NCBI RefSeq assembly: GCF_000754095.2
Contig: NZ_JQSG02000006.1
Span: forward strand, 604,939-668,938
DNA length: 64,000 nucleotides
Direction of reading: 5' to 3'
Origin: Acidihalobacter prosperus
Lineage (GTDB): Bacteria; Pseudomonadota; Gammaproteobacteria; DSM-5130; Acidihalobacteraceae
Shown here: positions 35,061 to 45,148 of the stretch, one piece after another
Layout: the number at the start of each line of letters is the position of its first letter
How positions within the stretch are numbered: position 1 is the first letter of the stretch
Notes under the pieces: generated by a model
Told to the model about the DNA's origin: nothing
Database searches by the model: none
Seen by the model: the letters and a program-made list of their open reading frames with translations, nothing else
Program-made: the position numbers and the translations under genes

Positions 35061-36040
35061 GGTCGCGGCTCCGGCAGCCCGACCAGACGGCGCGCATAGC
35101 GGGCGGCCAGATGGGGGCGATCGGCCGCCAGCGCGAGGCGCGTCAGTCGCCGCCAGAGCGAGCGGTCGGGCACGATGTCGGGCAGCAGCGCGCCTGCGAG
35201 ATCGAGTGCTTCGCCCGGTTTGCCGGCGGCAAGATAGGCGTGGATGAGGCCGTCGAAGGCCTGGCGGCGCTCGACGGGAGAGTTCGCGAGCCTGAACCAG
35301 CGGCGTGCGTAGTCAGTGGCCTCCAGCGGTTCGCCCGCCTGCATGCCCAGTTGGAACAGACTGTGCCAGAGGGCGGCTTCGTCGGGTATGTGGCGGGCCT
35401 GGCGCACGGCGAAGCGCAGCGCGGCTTTCGGATCGCCGGAAGCGAGCAGGCTGTTGATGCCGAGATGCAGGGCACGCAGCTTGTCGCCGGGAGTGGTTGC
35501 ACGCACCAGCGCGGCATCGCTGAGTTCGGCGGCGGTTTCATACAGGCCGAACCCCAGGCTTATGTGCGCCTGCACCAGCAGCTCGGAAGTCGAAAGTCGG
35601 TGGGCGGTTTGCAGTACGCCTGCGCGATAGCGTGTGATCGCCTGCTGCCGGGCCGCCGTGCCCGGCTTCGCCGCCAGTAGCGCGGCGCGAAGGATATCCA
35701 GGCGCAGCAGCGCCACGCTTGCCGGCGTGTCGGTCGAGGCTTCCGGCCAGGACTCGAGCGCGCGCCGCGCCAGCGCCAGGTCGCCGACCTGAAGGGCCTT
35801 GCGTGCGAGCAATGTGTGCAGGGCTACGTCGCTGGGGCTGGCGCGGGTCATCAGCGTCAGGTAGATCAACGTCGCCGCGCTGACGTTGTGCCCGTTGGCC
35901 AGTTGGCGATTCAGGTTGGCCTTGGGGAACAGGAACACGAAGGCCGCCAGCGTGCCGATGAGCAGGCCCGCCGAGAACCACGGCGAGGCAAGGCGCTCCC
36001 TAGCGGGCTGGGCAGACGGTAGCGATATCGGCGCTGGCAT
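35057..36040 (-). CDS. pelB: PelB N-terminal part as a separate gene (membrane helix and TPR repeats)
   Basis: A 327-residue protein with one membrane helix (WFSAGLLIGTLAAFVFLFP, about 20-38), then TPR-like repeats (SDVALHTLLARKALQVGDLALARRALESW and later units). This corresponds to the N-terminal anchor and first TPRs of PelB. It ends in its own stop, and the following gene starts with an ATGA overlap and its own signal peptide. That makes this a genuine gene split rather than decay. ATG 36040 lies 41 bases inside the end of pelA; no better start was found downstream. It probably forms an inner-membrane-anchored periplasmic scaffold for PelA and the pore. Confidence 0.82.
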   Translation of the reverse strand: MPAPISLPSAQPARERLASPWFSAGLLIGTLAAFVFLFPKANLNRQLANGHNVSAATLIYLTLMTRASPSDVALHTLLARKALQVGDLALARRALESWPEASTDTPASVALLRLDILRAALLAAKPGTAARQQAITRYRAGVLQTAHRLSTSELLVQAHISLGFGLYETAAELSDAALVRATTPGDKLRALHLGINSLLASGDPKAALRFAVRQARHIPDEAALWHSLFQLGMQAGEPLEATDYARRWFRLANSPVERRQAFDGLIHAYLAAGKPGEALDLAGALLPDIVPDRSLWRRLTRLALAADRPHLAARYARRLVGLPEPRP

Positions 36041-38861
36041 GCGGTATTCGATAGTGCGTGAATTTGCCCTGGCGTTGTCCCTTGGCGGGGCGCCCGTCGA
36101 CCTCGACCTTGCAGCCTGCCGCATGCCCCAGCGTGAACTCCAGCGGCGCGACCACTGCGGCGAGTTTGAGCCTGAGCGAGCCCGTGCCGACGGCAAGCCG
36201 TTCGGTCAGCCCGTTGGCGCTGCGCAGGTAGGGCGTGGCGGGCGGATGGGCGGACAGTACCAGGCGGGCGTCGCCGCCGGGTCCCAGGTGGATGTAGCGG
36301 GCCTTGCCGTGATCGTCGAAGCCGGCGACGTTGCGGCTTGCAGCCATGTCCGGGTAGCCCATGGAAACCGGAATGCGCAGCGTCCGGTCCATGCCGTAAT
36401 TGCGGATCAGGTAGCTGTCGCCGTCGCGCGCGATCGCGGCGTGTTCGAATCCGAGTGCGATATGCGAATAGGTGGACGGGAAGACCGGCGTGGTCTTCTG
36501 CGCGAGTGCCCAGCGATAGACGATGTGCAACGATTCGAGTGCGCAGGCGCGCGCGCCGGAATAGAAGTGATAGTAAATGTCGATGGGGCCGAGCCGGCGG
36601 GGCTTGTCGGTCATCTCGAAGGTCTGGATGACCTTGCGGTAGCCGCAGTAGGGCGGTTGCCAGCCGTTGGTGTAGGTGTCTTCGTTGGCATCGGGTGCGA
36701 AGACCTGGAAATGATCGCCCTTCCAGACGCCGAGCGGCGCGACGTTGGTCAGCGAGGGGCGTGCGCGGTCGATGGTGCTGTTGAGGCCGTTGATGTTCAT
36801 TACGCCGGCGGCGTAGGCCAGCGAGAGCGCTTCGGCATCGGGGTCGGTGTCGCCCGACCATTGCATGATGCGTACGCGCTTGCCGGGCGGCGCGAGCAGG
36901 CGGTTGATGATGTCGATGGAACCGTCGACCTCCATTTTGGGGCTGAACCGGTAGCCGGGTACCGGGAGGTTGTAGCCGTATTTGAGGTTGTCGGTCCGTA
37001 CGTAGCCGCGTTCGTCGCGCGCGTCGTTGCCCTGTTTGCCAAGATGCAGGCCGGCCGAAAGCCCGGGGTCGCGCTCGAGCGCGGACCAGTCGAAGGGGTG
37101 GGAGTAGGTGTGGGAGCCGATTTCGACCCACGGCAGGCTGAATATCTCGCGCGCCACCGGACGCAGGCGGGCGACTTCGGCGGCCGGATAGAGTCCATCG
37201 TCGACGAATTCCGAGGCGATCACGGAGGCCGCGGTGGGGACGCGGTAACGCTTGAGCACCTGATCGAGAATCACCTTCGAGGCCAGCTGGTCGCGGTAGC
37301 GATAATCCCAGGAGCCGGAGGCGAAGCCGTCGCCGTCGATTTCGGCGAACAGGAGGCGCCGGCCGTTCGCGGTGGTGGTGTCGGGTGCCGGCATGGGCGG
37401 CAGGCGCAGCGCGGCCGCGAACAGGCGGAAGGGGTCGATCACCCAGCTGCTCTGCCGCATGTCGCTCGCCAGGCTGCCCTGCGGCAGGGTTTGCACGACG
37501 TAGGGCGAAAGCGCGTATCCGCCCCAGGGCGTGATGGCCACGGCGGTTTCCCGGTGCCCGTCGACCGCGATGTCGAGTAGCGGGCGCCCTTTCGCCAGGC
37601 GCAGCGGCTGAAAATCGGGCGCGTTCGGCAGGGCCGGGCTCTCGAAGCCGACAAAATCAGGGTCCGCGTGCGCGATGCTGGCCTTGAACAGCCCGTTCGG
37701 CGCGGTGCCGGCCTCCAGGCCCAGCGGCGCGAGATGGGGGACATCCATCGGGAAGCCGAATTCTCCCAGAATCAGGACCGGCACGCCGGCCGCCATCTGG
37801 CGGCGCAGCCAGGCGTAGACCTTGCCGGCATTTTTGAGTCTGTCGGCGTTGAACCAGGTGACGATGCCCGCGATCTGCCCGGTCAGCGGGCCCTGCGGCA
37901 GCGGGTCCAGGGTCACGTCGAGCGAATATGTGGCATAGCCCATGTGATTGAGCGGCATGGCCGCATACCAATTGGCGTTGTTGTGCATCATGTCCTCGTG
38001 CCCGGCGTACAGCAGCAGCACCCGGCGTGGCAGCACGCGGATGGCGCCGGTGCCGACGATGTCGAGTGTTGCGTTGGTGACGTAGGGCACGATGCCGTCG
38101 GCCGCGATGCGGCGGGCGTCGCTTTCGGCCTGCTGGTGCTGGTCGGGCGGCAGGTAGTCGATGGCGATGGGGACCAGCCCCTCATGCCGTACGGCCTGGA
38201 GACGCTGCAGCAGCCAGCGGGTGTCTTCCGCCGGCACGTCGACGTACTGCCCCGTGGCCTGATCCCAGCCGCGGTAGAGCGATTCGGCGGCCACGCCGAC
38301 GACACCGTCGTCGCGCAATGCGGGCAGGAGTTCGAAGCCGCGGTTGAGGATCAGCTGGCTGTTGGGGGCCAGCTCGTGGATTGCATGGATAAGCGCGATG
38401 AGCCCCTTGCGGTAGGCGGCCTGCGCGGCGGGTTGGGTGAGCACCTGCTGGTAGCTGTCGAGCGTGTCCAGAAAAAAACCCGTGAAGCCACGCGCGATCA
38501 AGGGCTTGATAACCCGCTCCAGATAGAAGCGGCGGCACTCGGCATGGGCCTGGTCCACGATCCAGCTGTTCCACGGCGCGTCGGTGCCGAGGCGACAGGT
38601 CGTGGGGAGGGCGGTCGCCTCGGGTGAGGACTTGTCCACCTCGCCCAGCGAGAGGTAGGCGAAATAGCGCGTATGGGCAGTATCGCTTTGCCGCGGGTCG
38701 ATGTCCGCGTAGGGCTGCACCACGACCCAGTCGAATGAATGCAGGACGTCGACCGGCGGGTGCTGTCCGTAGAAAAAGGCCACGCTGGGCGGTCCAGCCG
38801 CCCAGGCGGGCAGCAGGCAAAGCAGCCATAGGCCAAGACTTGCGGCAATTCTTGCGGGCAC
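36000..38861 (-). CDS. pelA: PelA, bifunctional Pel hydrolase/deacetylase
   Basis: A 953-residue periplasmic protein with a signal peptide (MPARIAASLGLWLLCLLPAWAA). The N-terminal third is a glycoside-hydrolase barrel (VAFFYGQHPPVDVLHSFDWVVVQPYADIDP, then GFFLDTLDSYQQVL). A Rossmann-like middle region follows. The polysaccharide deacetylase domain has the metal site EIDGDGF (Asp509 and Asp511) and GSHTYSH (His584, His588), matching Asp528/His600/His604 of P. aeruginosa. A beta-rich C-terminal domain ends the protein. PelA trims and deacetylates the polymer to give it positive charge. Length matches the family (948). It is the first gene of the operon; the promoter is expected in the 340-base gap upstream. 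Confidence 0.95.
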   Translation of the reverse strand: MPARIAASLGLWLLCLLPAWAAGPPSVAFFYGQHPPVDVLHSFDWVVVQPYADIDPRQSDTAHTRYFAYLSLGEVDKSSPEATALPTTCRLGTDAPWNSWIVDQAHAECRRFYLERVIKPLIARGFTGFFLDTLDSYQQVLTQPAAQAAYRKGLIALIHAIHELAPNSQLILNRGFELLPALRDDGVVGVAAESLYRGWDQATGQYVDVPAEDTRWLLQRLQAVRHEGLVPIAIDYLPPDQHQQAESDARRIAADGIVPYVTNATLDIVGTGAIRVLPRRVLLLYAGHEDMMHNNANWYAAMPLNHMGYATYSLDVTLDPLPQGPLTGQIAGIVTWFNADRLKNAGKVYAWLRRQMAAGVPVLILGEFGFPMDVPHLAPLGLEAGTAPNGLFKASIAHADPDFVGFESPALPNAPDFQPLRLAKGRPLLDIAVDGHRETAVAITPWGGYALSPYVVQTLPQGSLASDMRQSSWVIDPFRLFAAALRLPPMPAPDTTTANGRRLLFAEIDGDGFASGSWDYRYRDQLASKVILDQVLKRYRVPTAASVIASEFVDDGLYPAAEVARLRPVAREIFSLPWVEIGSHTYSHPFDWSALERDPGLSAGLHLGKQGNDARDERGYVRTDNLKYGYNLPVPGYRFSPKMEVDGSIDIINRLLAPPGKRVRIMQWSGDTDPDAEALSLAYAAGVMNINGLNSTIDRARPSLTNVAPLGVWKGDHFQVFAPDANEDTYTNGWQPPYCGYRKVIQTFEMTDKPRRLGPIDIYYHFYSGARACALESLHIVYRWALAQKTTPVFPSTYSHIALGFEHAAIARDGDSYLIRNYGMDRTLRIPVSMGYPDMAASRNVAGFDDHGKARYIHLGPGGDARLVLSAHPPATPYLRSANGLTERLAVGTGSLRLKLAAVVAPLEFTLGHAAGCKVEVDGRPAKGQRQGKFTHYRIPHASADIATVCPAR

Positions 38862-39201
38862 GTGCGTCGCTCTGGATGTCGGCTCGGTAGCGAGTGTTAT
38901 TGGGCGTTATGGCTTGATTATGAAACAAATGTGAGCCATTTGTGCTAATTATTGACGGCCGTGGCGGCGCATGCGCGGTTTGGCGTGGGCCGTGCTACAA
39001 TGATCCCGTTTGTCGAGACACGATGTTGACCCAGTGTCGCGCGTACCAGCAGTCTCTCGCCCGTTTGGCGAAGCACCAGGCCGGTACCGTCAAACCGGTC
39101 GCGGTCTGCCTTCTGCCAGGGCCATTCCCCGATTACCCGTATTCAGGCCGTCGCCCCGCGACCGGCCATGCCTTGGCGATTTTTCCTTCAAGGAGTGCTT
39201 C
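38862..39201. other. Intergenic region between divergent pelA and rhlE
   Basis: About 340 bases without a supported gene. It must hold the pelA promoter (minus strand) and the rhlE promoter and leader (plus strand). TACAAT at 38996-39001 is a possible -10 for rhlE, with no good -35 at 17 bases. A TTGACG lies at about 38952. If the -10 is right, rhlE has a leader of roughly 190 bases. No clear binding site for a Pel regulator such as FleQ was recognised. Confidence 0.4.
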
Positions 39202-40506
39202 ATGACATTTTCTGATCTCGGCCTGTCGGCCGCCGTGTTGCGTGCCGTCACCGAGCAGGGCTACGAAAGCCCCACCCCCATCCAGGCCCAGGCCATCCCC
39301 GCGGTGCTGCGCGGCAAGGATCTCATGGCCGGCGCGCAGACCGGTACCGGCAAGACTGCCGCCTTCACGCTGCCGCTGCTCGATCGTCTGGCGGCGGCCG
39401 CTCAGGGCGGCCCGCGGCGCGTCCGCGCATTGATTCTCGCGCCGACGCGCGAGTTGGCGGCCCAGGTGCAGGACAGCGTGCGCGTATACGGCGCCCATCT
39501 GCCGCTGCGCAGTCTCGCGGTGTTCGGCGGCGTGGGTATCCAGCCGCAGATCATGGCCTTGCGCCGCGGCGTCGATATCCTGGTGGCGACCCCGGGACGT
39601 CTGCAGGATCATCTCGATCGCGGCAGCGTCGATCTGTCCAAGGTCGAGATCATGGTGCTCGACGAGGCCGATCGCATGCTGGACATGGGGTTCCTGCCCG
39701 CCATCGAGCGCATTCTGCGCAGCGTGCCCGCGAAGCGTCAGACCCTGCTGTTTTCGGCGACGTTTGCTGGCCCGATCCGCCAGCTCGCCGGGCGTTTCCT
39801 GCACGAGCCCGAGGCGATCGAGGTCGCGCGCGCGAATGCCACCACCGAAGCGGTGAGCCAGTCGGTATATCTGGTGGACCACGCACGCAAGCGCGAGCTG
39901 CTGTCGTATCTGATCGGGTCGCGCAACTGGCGCCAGGTGCTGGTGTTTACGCGCACCAAACGCGGCGCCGACCGCCTGGCCGTCAGTCTCGCCAAGGACG
40001 GCCTGACGGCCGCGGCGATCCATGGCGACAAAAGCCAGGGCGCGCGCACCCGTGCGCTCAAGGATTTCAAGCGCCAGTCCGTGCGCGTGCTGGTGGCTAC
40101 CGATGTGGCCGCCCGCGGCCTGGACATAGACCGCCTGCCGCACGTGGTCAACTACGAACTGCCGGATACGCCGGAGGACTATGTGCATCGCATCGGCCGT
40201 ACCGGTCGCGGCGGGGAGCGCGGCGAGGCCTTGTCGTTGGTCTGCGTGGACGAATCGGATCAATTTCGCGCGATCCAGCGTCTCATCAACATGCCGCTGA
40301 CCGTGGATACCGTCGACGGTTTCGAGCCGGAATCGGCCTTCGATCCCAATCGCGCCTCGGGCAAGCCGCCCGCCAAGCGCGGCGCGGGCAACAAGGTCGG
40401 TCGCCGCAGGCCGCCTCAGGGTGGGCAGCCGGTGCGTGGCGAGCGTGGTCGCCCGCAGGCGGCCGGTAGCAAACCCGGCCCGCGCGCGCGCCAGCGCCGG
40501 GCCTGA
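39202..40506 (+). CDS. rhlE: DEAD-box RNA helicase RhlE
   Basis: A 434-residue RNA helicase of the RhlE type. The N-terminus [47 protein letters not shown] in [16 protein letters not shown] in FSATFAG and [13 protein letters not shown] are all present. The C-terminal 65 residues form a basic, Gly/Arg/Lys-rich disordered tail, usual in RhlE and used for RNA contact. AAGGAG at 39190-39195 sets ATG 39202. A second DEAD-box gene (deaD) lies 17 kb away in this window. Confidence 0.93.
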   Translation: MTFSDLGLSAAVLRAVTEQGYESPTPIQAQAIPAVLRGKDLMAGAQTGTGKTAAFTLPLLDRLAAAAQGGPRRVRALILAPTRELAAQVQDSVRVYGAHLPLRSLAVFGGVGIQPQIMALRRGVDILVATPGRLQDHLDRGSVDLSKVEIMVLDEADRMLDMGFLPAIERILRSVPAKRQTLLFSATFAGPIRQLAGRFLHEPEAIEVARANATTEAVSQSVYLVDHARKRELLSYLIGSRNWRQVLVFTRTKRGADRLAVSLAKDGLTAAAIHGDKSQGARTRALKDFKRQSVRVLVATDVAARGLDIDRLPHVVNYELPDTPEDYVHRIGRTGRGGERGEALSLVCVDESDQFRAIQRLINMPLTVDTVDGFEPESAFDPNRASGKPPAKRGAGNKVGRRRPPQGGQPVRGERGRPQAAGSKPGPRARQRRA

Positions 40507-40624
40507 TGCCGGAGTCCGCCTCGGCGTTGGCCGGGGCGGACCGTCTGCGGCAGGATAGGCGCTTGCCCGGCCGATGGCGTGTGCGGCCGATCGGGTGCGT
40601 CCCGCGGTTAGAGGTGGCACGGCG

Positions 40625-41701
40625 ATGAAGACCTTTTCCTGTAGTTGCGGCAATCGCCTTTATTTCGAAAATACGCGTTGCCTGACCTGCGGCAAGGTGC
40701 TCGGCTACCTGCCGGATATGGGGATGCTCTCGCCGCTGGTTGCGCTGGGCGACGGCCGTTGGCGCCCCGATCTCGAAGGCCTTCGTGGCCGGCGTTATCG
40801 CCAGTGCCGTCATTATGCGGTCGAGAATGTTTGCAACTGGATGATCGCGGAAACGGACGACGGCGTTTTCTGCCGTGCCTGCCGGCTCAATGAAGCCATT
40901 CCCAATCTGGCCAAGCCCGGCAATCGCCAGGCCTGGCTGCGTATCGAAAAGGCCAAGCGCAGGTTGATCTACACCCTGGACCGGCTCGGCCTTCCGGTGT
41001 TCGGCAAGGCGGCCGATCCCGCGCACGGGCTGGCCTTCGCCTTTCTCGAGGACGTGGACGACAGTCTCGAATTCAACGACGAGGGCGGCAGCGGGCGGAT
41101 TTACACCGGCCACCTCAACGGCACCATCACCATCAATCTCGCGGAGGCCGATCCCAGTACGCGTGAACGCGTCCGCGAGGCGATGAACGAGCAGTACCGC
41201 ACCTTGCTGGGGCATTTCCGCCACGAAAGCGGACACTATTACTGGTACCGTCTGGTCGCGACCAGCGAGTGGCTGGCGCCTTTCAGAGCGCTTTTCGGGG
41301 ATGAGCGCGAGGATTACGCGCGTTCGCTCGCGCGCTACTACGCCGCAGGCCCCCCCAAGGACTGGCCCAGTCGCCACGTCAGCGCCTATGCGGCGGCGCA
41401 TCCCTGGGAGGATTGGGCGGAAACCTGGGCGCATTACCTGCATCTGGTCGATACGCTCGAAATGGCCCGCGACTACGAACTGGCCATTCATGGGCGGCCC
41501 GTGCGCTCCTTGGAGGCGACCCTCGATGCCACCACCGATCTCTACGATCTGCTGGCCGACTGGCACCAGCTGACCCAGACGCTCAATGCGCTCAACCGCA
41601 GCATGGGTCAGCCCGATGCCTACCCCTTTACCCTGACCGGCCAGGCGGTGGAGAAGATTGCCCTGGTACACCGCCTCATCGCGGCGTCAGCCGCCGGCTG
41701 A
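40625..41701 (+). CDS. Putative zinc-binding metallopeptidase with N-terminal zinc ribbon
   Basis: A 358-residue protein of the COG4307 type. Two CxxC-like pairs at the start (CSCGNRLYFENTRCLTCGK) form a zinc ribbon, and a second cysteine group follows (CRHYAVENVCNW...CRACR). The metallopeptidase motif is GHFRHESGHYYW, containing HExxH (HESGH). A later acidic helix WEDWAETWAHYLHLVDTLEMARD probably adds the third ligand. Substrate is unknown. Its end overlaps by 15 bases the end of the convergent Anbu gene. It lies beside the ATP-grasp/alpha-E/transglutaminase group, with which this family is often associated (established for COG4307-type genes only in a general sense). Confidence 0.83.
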   Translation: MKTFSCSCGNRLYFENTRCLTCGKVLGYLPDMGMLSPLVALGDGRWRPDLEGLRGRRYRQCRHYAVENVCNWMIAETDDGVFCRACRLNEAIPNLAKPGNRQAWLRIEKAKRRLIYTLDRLGLPVFGKAADPAHGLAFAFLEDVDDSLEFNDEGGSGRIYTGHLNGTITINLAEADPSTRERVREAMNEQYRTLLGHFRHESGHYYWYRLVATSEWLAPFRALFGDEREDYARSLARYYAAGPPKDWPSRHVSAYAAAHPWEDWAETWAHYLHLVDTLEMARDYELAIHGRPVRSLEATLDATTDLYDLLADWHQLTQTLNALNRSMGQPDAYPFTLTGQAVEKIALVHRLIAASAAG

Positions 41702-42445
41702 AGGCGCCTGCAAGCCGGCTTCCCAGTCGAATTGCGGCAGCGCGTTGATGCCGTCGATCAACACCTTGTTCCAGATCTGTTGGATGTCGATGTACAGCGG
41801 ATCGTCCACGTCGAGCAGCATGCGGTGCCCGAGACTCAGCGTGCCGGCCTCGTAGATTGCGAGTTCGAAGGGGGCGCCCACGGAAACGTTGCTGCGCATG
41901 GTCGAATCAAGCGAAACCAGCGCGCAGCGCGCGGCGTCGCCGAGGCTGGTTTCCGGCCGCACCACGCGGTCGAGGATCGGCTTGCCGTATTTGATTTCGC
42001 CGATCTGCAGATAGGGCTTGGACGGCGGGGCGGCGATGTAGTTGCCTTCCGGGTAGATCAGCAGCAGTTCCTGCGCCTGGCCCTCGATTTGCCCGCCTAG
42101 GATGAAGGTGGTTTCCAGATTGACGCCGCTGCGCTGGCTGCCGCCGGAATGGCGTCGCTGGACCTCGCAGCTGAGATTGCCGACGTAATCCGCAGCCTCG
42201 AACAGATGTGCTACGGTGTTGAGGCTGGTGGGGGCGTCCTGCTCAAGATCGCGTTCGATCAGATTGATCACCGCCTGGGTGGTGGCGAGATTGCCGGCGC
42301 TCAGCAACACGAAGGATCTTGCGCCTGGCATGTCGAATGCATACATCTTGGAGTAGGTATTGATGTGGTCCATGCCGGCATTGGTGCGGCTGTCGGAGGC
42401 CAGAACCATCCCCGAGTTAACCTTGATCGCGAGGCAGTACGTCAT
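41687..42445 (-). CDS. Anbu, proteasome-type peptidase
   Basis: A 252-residue Ntn-hydrolase of the ancestral beta-subunit family. MTYCLAIKVNSGMVLASDSRTNAGMDHINTYSKMYAF has Thr2 as the likely nucleophile after loss of Met1, plus the Asp (SDSRT) and Lys (YSKMY) of the active site. Family members form helical or ring-like assemblies and often have weak or undetected peptidase activity. Anbu genes typically sit next to ATP-grasp, alpha-E and transglutaminase genes, exactly as here, although in this window it is divergent from them (195 bases apart). A symbol is not assigned, since the family name is used in the literature. Confidence 0.88.
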   Translation of the reverse strand: MTYCLAIKVNSGMVLASDSRTNAGMDHINTYSKMYAFDMPGARSFVLLSAGNLATTQAVINLIERDLEQDAPTSLNTVAHLFEAADYVGNLSCEVQRRHSGGSQRSGVNLETTFILGGQIEGQAQELLLIYPEGNYIAAPPSKPYLQIGEIKYGKPILDRVVRPETSLGDAARCALVSLDSTMRSNVSVGAPFELAIYEAGTLSLGHRMLLDVDDPLYIDIQQIWNKVLIDGINALPQFDWEAGLQAPSAGG

Positions 42446-42640
42446 GGCAGGCGCTCTGTTGATATTGGAGTATGGCGGTGACCGGGCAAGTGCTTCTGCG
42501 CACCGTCATGGTGCATCCCATGCCTGCTAGGGTCGCGTGTGCCGTAGCCAATCGAAGACACGTGCCGGACAGGGTGGAATATTGCGGAGGGAATCGCCCG
42601 ATGCAAGTCGCCGGCGCATCATCTCACAAGGAGCTTGTGC

Positions 42641-44095
42641 ATGGCGATTGAATGGCAGCGCTATGTAACCGATGGGCTGTACGACGAACTGATCGAAAAA
42701 CCGGGAAAACCCCGCAACGGCGCCGAGGCGTTGTGCCGCTTCCTCGGCGGGCTTGACGACCGCGAACTGGCCGAACACCGTGCCGCAGCCGAGCTGGCGA
42801 TACGGACCATGGGCATCACCTTCACCGTGTATTCCGAAGAAGACGGCTCCATCGACCGGGCCTGGCCCTTCGATGTCGTGCCGCGCGTGATTCCGCGCGC
42901 CGAATGGGAGCTTATCGAGCGGGGACTCAAGCAGCGCGTGCAGGCGCTGAACCTGTTCATCGACGATCTTTACCACCGTCAGCACATTCTCAAGGACGGC
43001 GTCGTGCCGCGCGAGCTGATCGCCAATTCGCGCGATTTCCGCGAGCAGTGCATTGGCATCAACCCGCCGCTCGGGGTGTGGGCGCACATCTGCGGTTCCG
43101 ATCTGGTCCGCGACAGCGACGGCACGGTCTACGTACTGGAGGACAACCTGCGCGTGCCCTCGGGCGTTTCCTACATGCTCGAGAACCGGCAGGTGATGAA
43201 ACGCGTGTTTCCCGAGCTGTTCGAGGACTCCAGCATCCTGCCGGTGGACGATTACCCTGCCCAGCTTTACGACTGTCTTTCGGCGCTGTCTCGCCGTAGG
43301 GTCAAGCAGCCTGAGGTGGTGGTGCTCACGCCGGGCATTTTCAACTCGGCCTACTTCGAGCACGCCTACCTTGCCCAGCAGATGGGCGCCGAGCTGGTGG
43401 AGGGGTCCGATCTGCTGGTGGGCGAGGACGATTGCGTCTACATGCGCACCATCGAAGGCCTGTCGCGCGTCGACGTGATCTACCGCCGGATCGACGACCA
43501 GTTTCTCGATCCCGAGGTGTTCCGGCCGGATTCTCAGCTGGGCGTGCCGGGGCTGATGCGCGCCTGGCGCAAGGGCAAGGTCGCGCTCGCCAATGCCCCG
43601 GGCTCGGGCGTGGCGGACGACAAGGTGATCTATACCTATGTGCCTGGAATCATCCGCTACTATCTCGATCAGGATCCGATCCTGCCCAACGTGCCTTCGT
43701 ACCTCTGCGTCAACAAGAGCGAGCGCGACCACGTGCTTGCCAATCTGGACAAGCTGGTGGTCAAGCCGGCCAATGAATCCGGCGGCTATGGCATGCTGGT
43801 CGGGCCGGCGGCCAGCCGTAAGGAGCGCGAGGCATTCGCCGAACTGATCCGCAAGCAACCTCGCAATTACATGGCCCAGCCGATGTTGACGCTGTCCACC
43901 GCGCCGACCTTGGTCGACAATCGCGTCGAGCCGCGCCACCTCGATCTGCGGCCCTTCATCCTCTCCGGCAAGAAGACCTACGTCACCACCGGCGGCCTCA
44001 CGCGTGTGGCGCTGCGCAAGGGGTCCACCGTGGTCAATTCGTCGCAGGGTGGCGGCAGCAAGGACACCTGGATCGTCGACACGGAGGGAAGCTGA
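42641..44095 (+). CDS. Circularly permuted ATP-grasp type 2 protein
   Basis: A 484-residue protein of the COG2308 family. Landmarks are YDELIEKPGKPRNG near the start, FIDDLYHRQHILKDGVVP, EDNLRVPSGVSYMLENR and the C-terminal KPANESGGYGMLVGP. ATP-grasp enzymes join a carboxylate to an amine with ATP. For this permuted class a peptide or amino-acid ligase role has been predicted, but no substrate is known. AAGGAG at 42628-42633 sets ATG 42641. The next gene begins 2 bases after its stop, so the two are tightly coupled. Confidence 0.9.
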   Translation: MAIEWQRYVTDGLYDELIEKPGKPRNGAEALCRFLGGLDDRELAEHRAAAELAIRTMGITFTVYSEEDGSIDRAWPFDVVPRVIPRAEWELIERGLKQRVQALNLFIDDLYHRQHILKDGVVPRELIANSRDFREQCIGINPPLGVWAHICGSDLVRDSDGTVYVLEDNLRVPSGVSYMLENRQVMKRVFPELFEDSSILPVDDYPAQLYDCLSALSRRRVKQPEVVVLTPGIFNSAYFEHAYLAQQMGAELVEGSDLLVGEDDCVYMRTIEGLSRVDVIYRRIDDQFLDPEVFRPDSQLGVPGLMRAWRKGKVALANAPGSGVADDKVIYTYVPGIIRYYLDQDPILPNVPSYLCVNKSERDHVLANLDKLVVKPANESGGYGMLVGPAASRKEREAFAELIRKQPRNYMAQPMLTLSTAPTLVDNRVEPRHLDLRPFILSGKKTYVTTGGLTRVALRKGSTVVNSSQGGGSKDTWIVDTEGS

Positions 44096-44097
44096 GG

Positions 44098-45096
44098 ATG
44101 CTGTCGCGGGTTGCGGAACGTATCTACTGGCTGGGCCGTTATCTGGAGCGGGCCGAAAACACGGCGCGGCTGGTCAACGTCAACACGCTGCTGCTGCTCG
44201 ATCTGCCGAGGCGCGTGCCGCTGGGCTGGCAGCCGCTGGTCGACATCACCGGCAGCAGCGAACAGTTCGCGGAACACTACAACGAGGCCTCGGAGCGCAA
44301 TGTCGTCCGTTTCCTGGTGGCGGACGAAAAAAATCCGGGGTCCCTGCTCAGCTCGCTGCATTCCGCGCGGGAGAATGCGCGTACCATCCGGGACGCGCTG
44401 CCGCGCGAGGGCTGGGAGCGCATCAACGACCTCTACCTCAAGGCCAAGGCCGAGCTGCCTTCGGGGCTGGCGCGCAGCCGCCGTTACGACAAACTGGGCG
44501 AAGTGATCGCGGCCGCGCAGCAAGTGACCGGGTTGCTGGCGGGCTCGATGTTGCACGACGAGGGCTACGACTTCCTGCGCATCGGTCGCAATCTCGAACG
44601 CGCCGATATGACCACGCGTATCGTTGACGTGCGCACCGCGCCCGCGCATCCCGACGTGCAGAGCGCGGAGCTAGAGCCGTTCCGGCATGCCCAGTGGCTA
44701 TCCCTGCTGCGTTCCATCTCCGGCTACCAAGCCTATTGGCTCAAGGTGCAGGCGCCGGTGCGCCGGCGCGAGGTGCTCGAGTTCCTGTTCAAGGAGCGCC
44801 AGTTTCCCCGCTCGATCCTGCACGGTATCGGCGAGGCGGCGGCGGCGATCGGCCACTTGCCCCGTAGCGAGGCACTGACCGCGGAGATCGACGCGTTGGC
44901 GGCGCGCATCGGCAAGCGCCGCGTCGGCCGCATGGACGACGATGCGGTGCATGCCTTCGTGGACCTTGTGCAGCTCAAGCTCGGTCGTCTGCACGATGCC
45001 ATCGCGGCCACCTACTTCCAGGCCGTGCCGGCCGAGCGGCGCCCGCGAAGAGGCCGTGGCCGCAAGAAATCCGTAGTCGCACCCACGCAGAACTGA
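44098..45096 (+). CDS. Alpha-E domain protein
   Basis: A 332-residue all-helical protein of the COG2307/PF04168 family. MLSRVAERIYWLGRYLERAENTARLVNVN is the hallmark start, and repeats of the form GRNLERADMTTRIVDVR follow. It has no known catalytic role and always travels with the ATP-grasp protein, probably as its partner. The C-terminus ends in a basic tail (RRPRRGRGRKKS). The gene starts directly after the ATP-grasp stop and is followed after 52 bases by the transglutaminase gene. Confidence 0.9.
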   Translation: MLSRVAERIYWLGRYLERAENTARLVNVNTLLLLDLPRRVPLGWQPLVDITGSSEQFAEHYNEASERNVVRFLVADEKNPGSLLSSLHSARENARTIRDALPREGWERINDLYLKAKAELPSGLARSRRYDKLGEVIAAAQQVTGLLAGSMLHDEGYDFLRIGRNLERADMTTRIVDVRTAPAHPDVQSAELEPFRHAQWLSLLRSISGYQAYWLKVQAPVRRREVLEFLFKERQFPRSILHGIGEAAAAIGHLPRSEALTAEIDALAARIGKRRVGRMDDDAVHAFVDLVQLKLGRLHDAIAATYFQAVPAERRPRRGRGRKKSVVAPTQN

Positions 45097-45148
45097 CCGC
45101 CATCCGGCGCCGTAGTGCGTATGGGCGATTGAAAGGAGTGACCTGACG

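Noticed and set aside
38862-39201. Possible small RNA in the pelA-rhlE gap
   Set aside because: No promoter-terminator pair or strong stem with U-tract was found; more likely leaders of the two genes.
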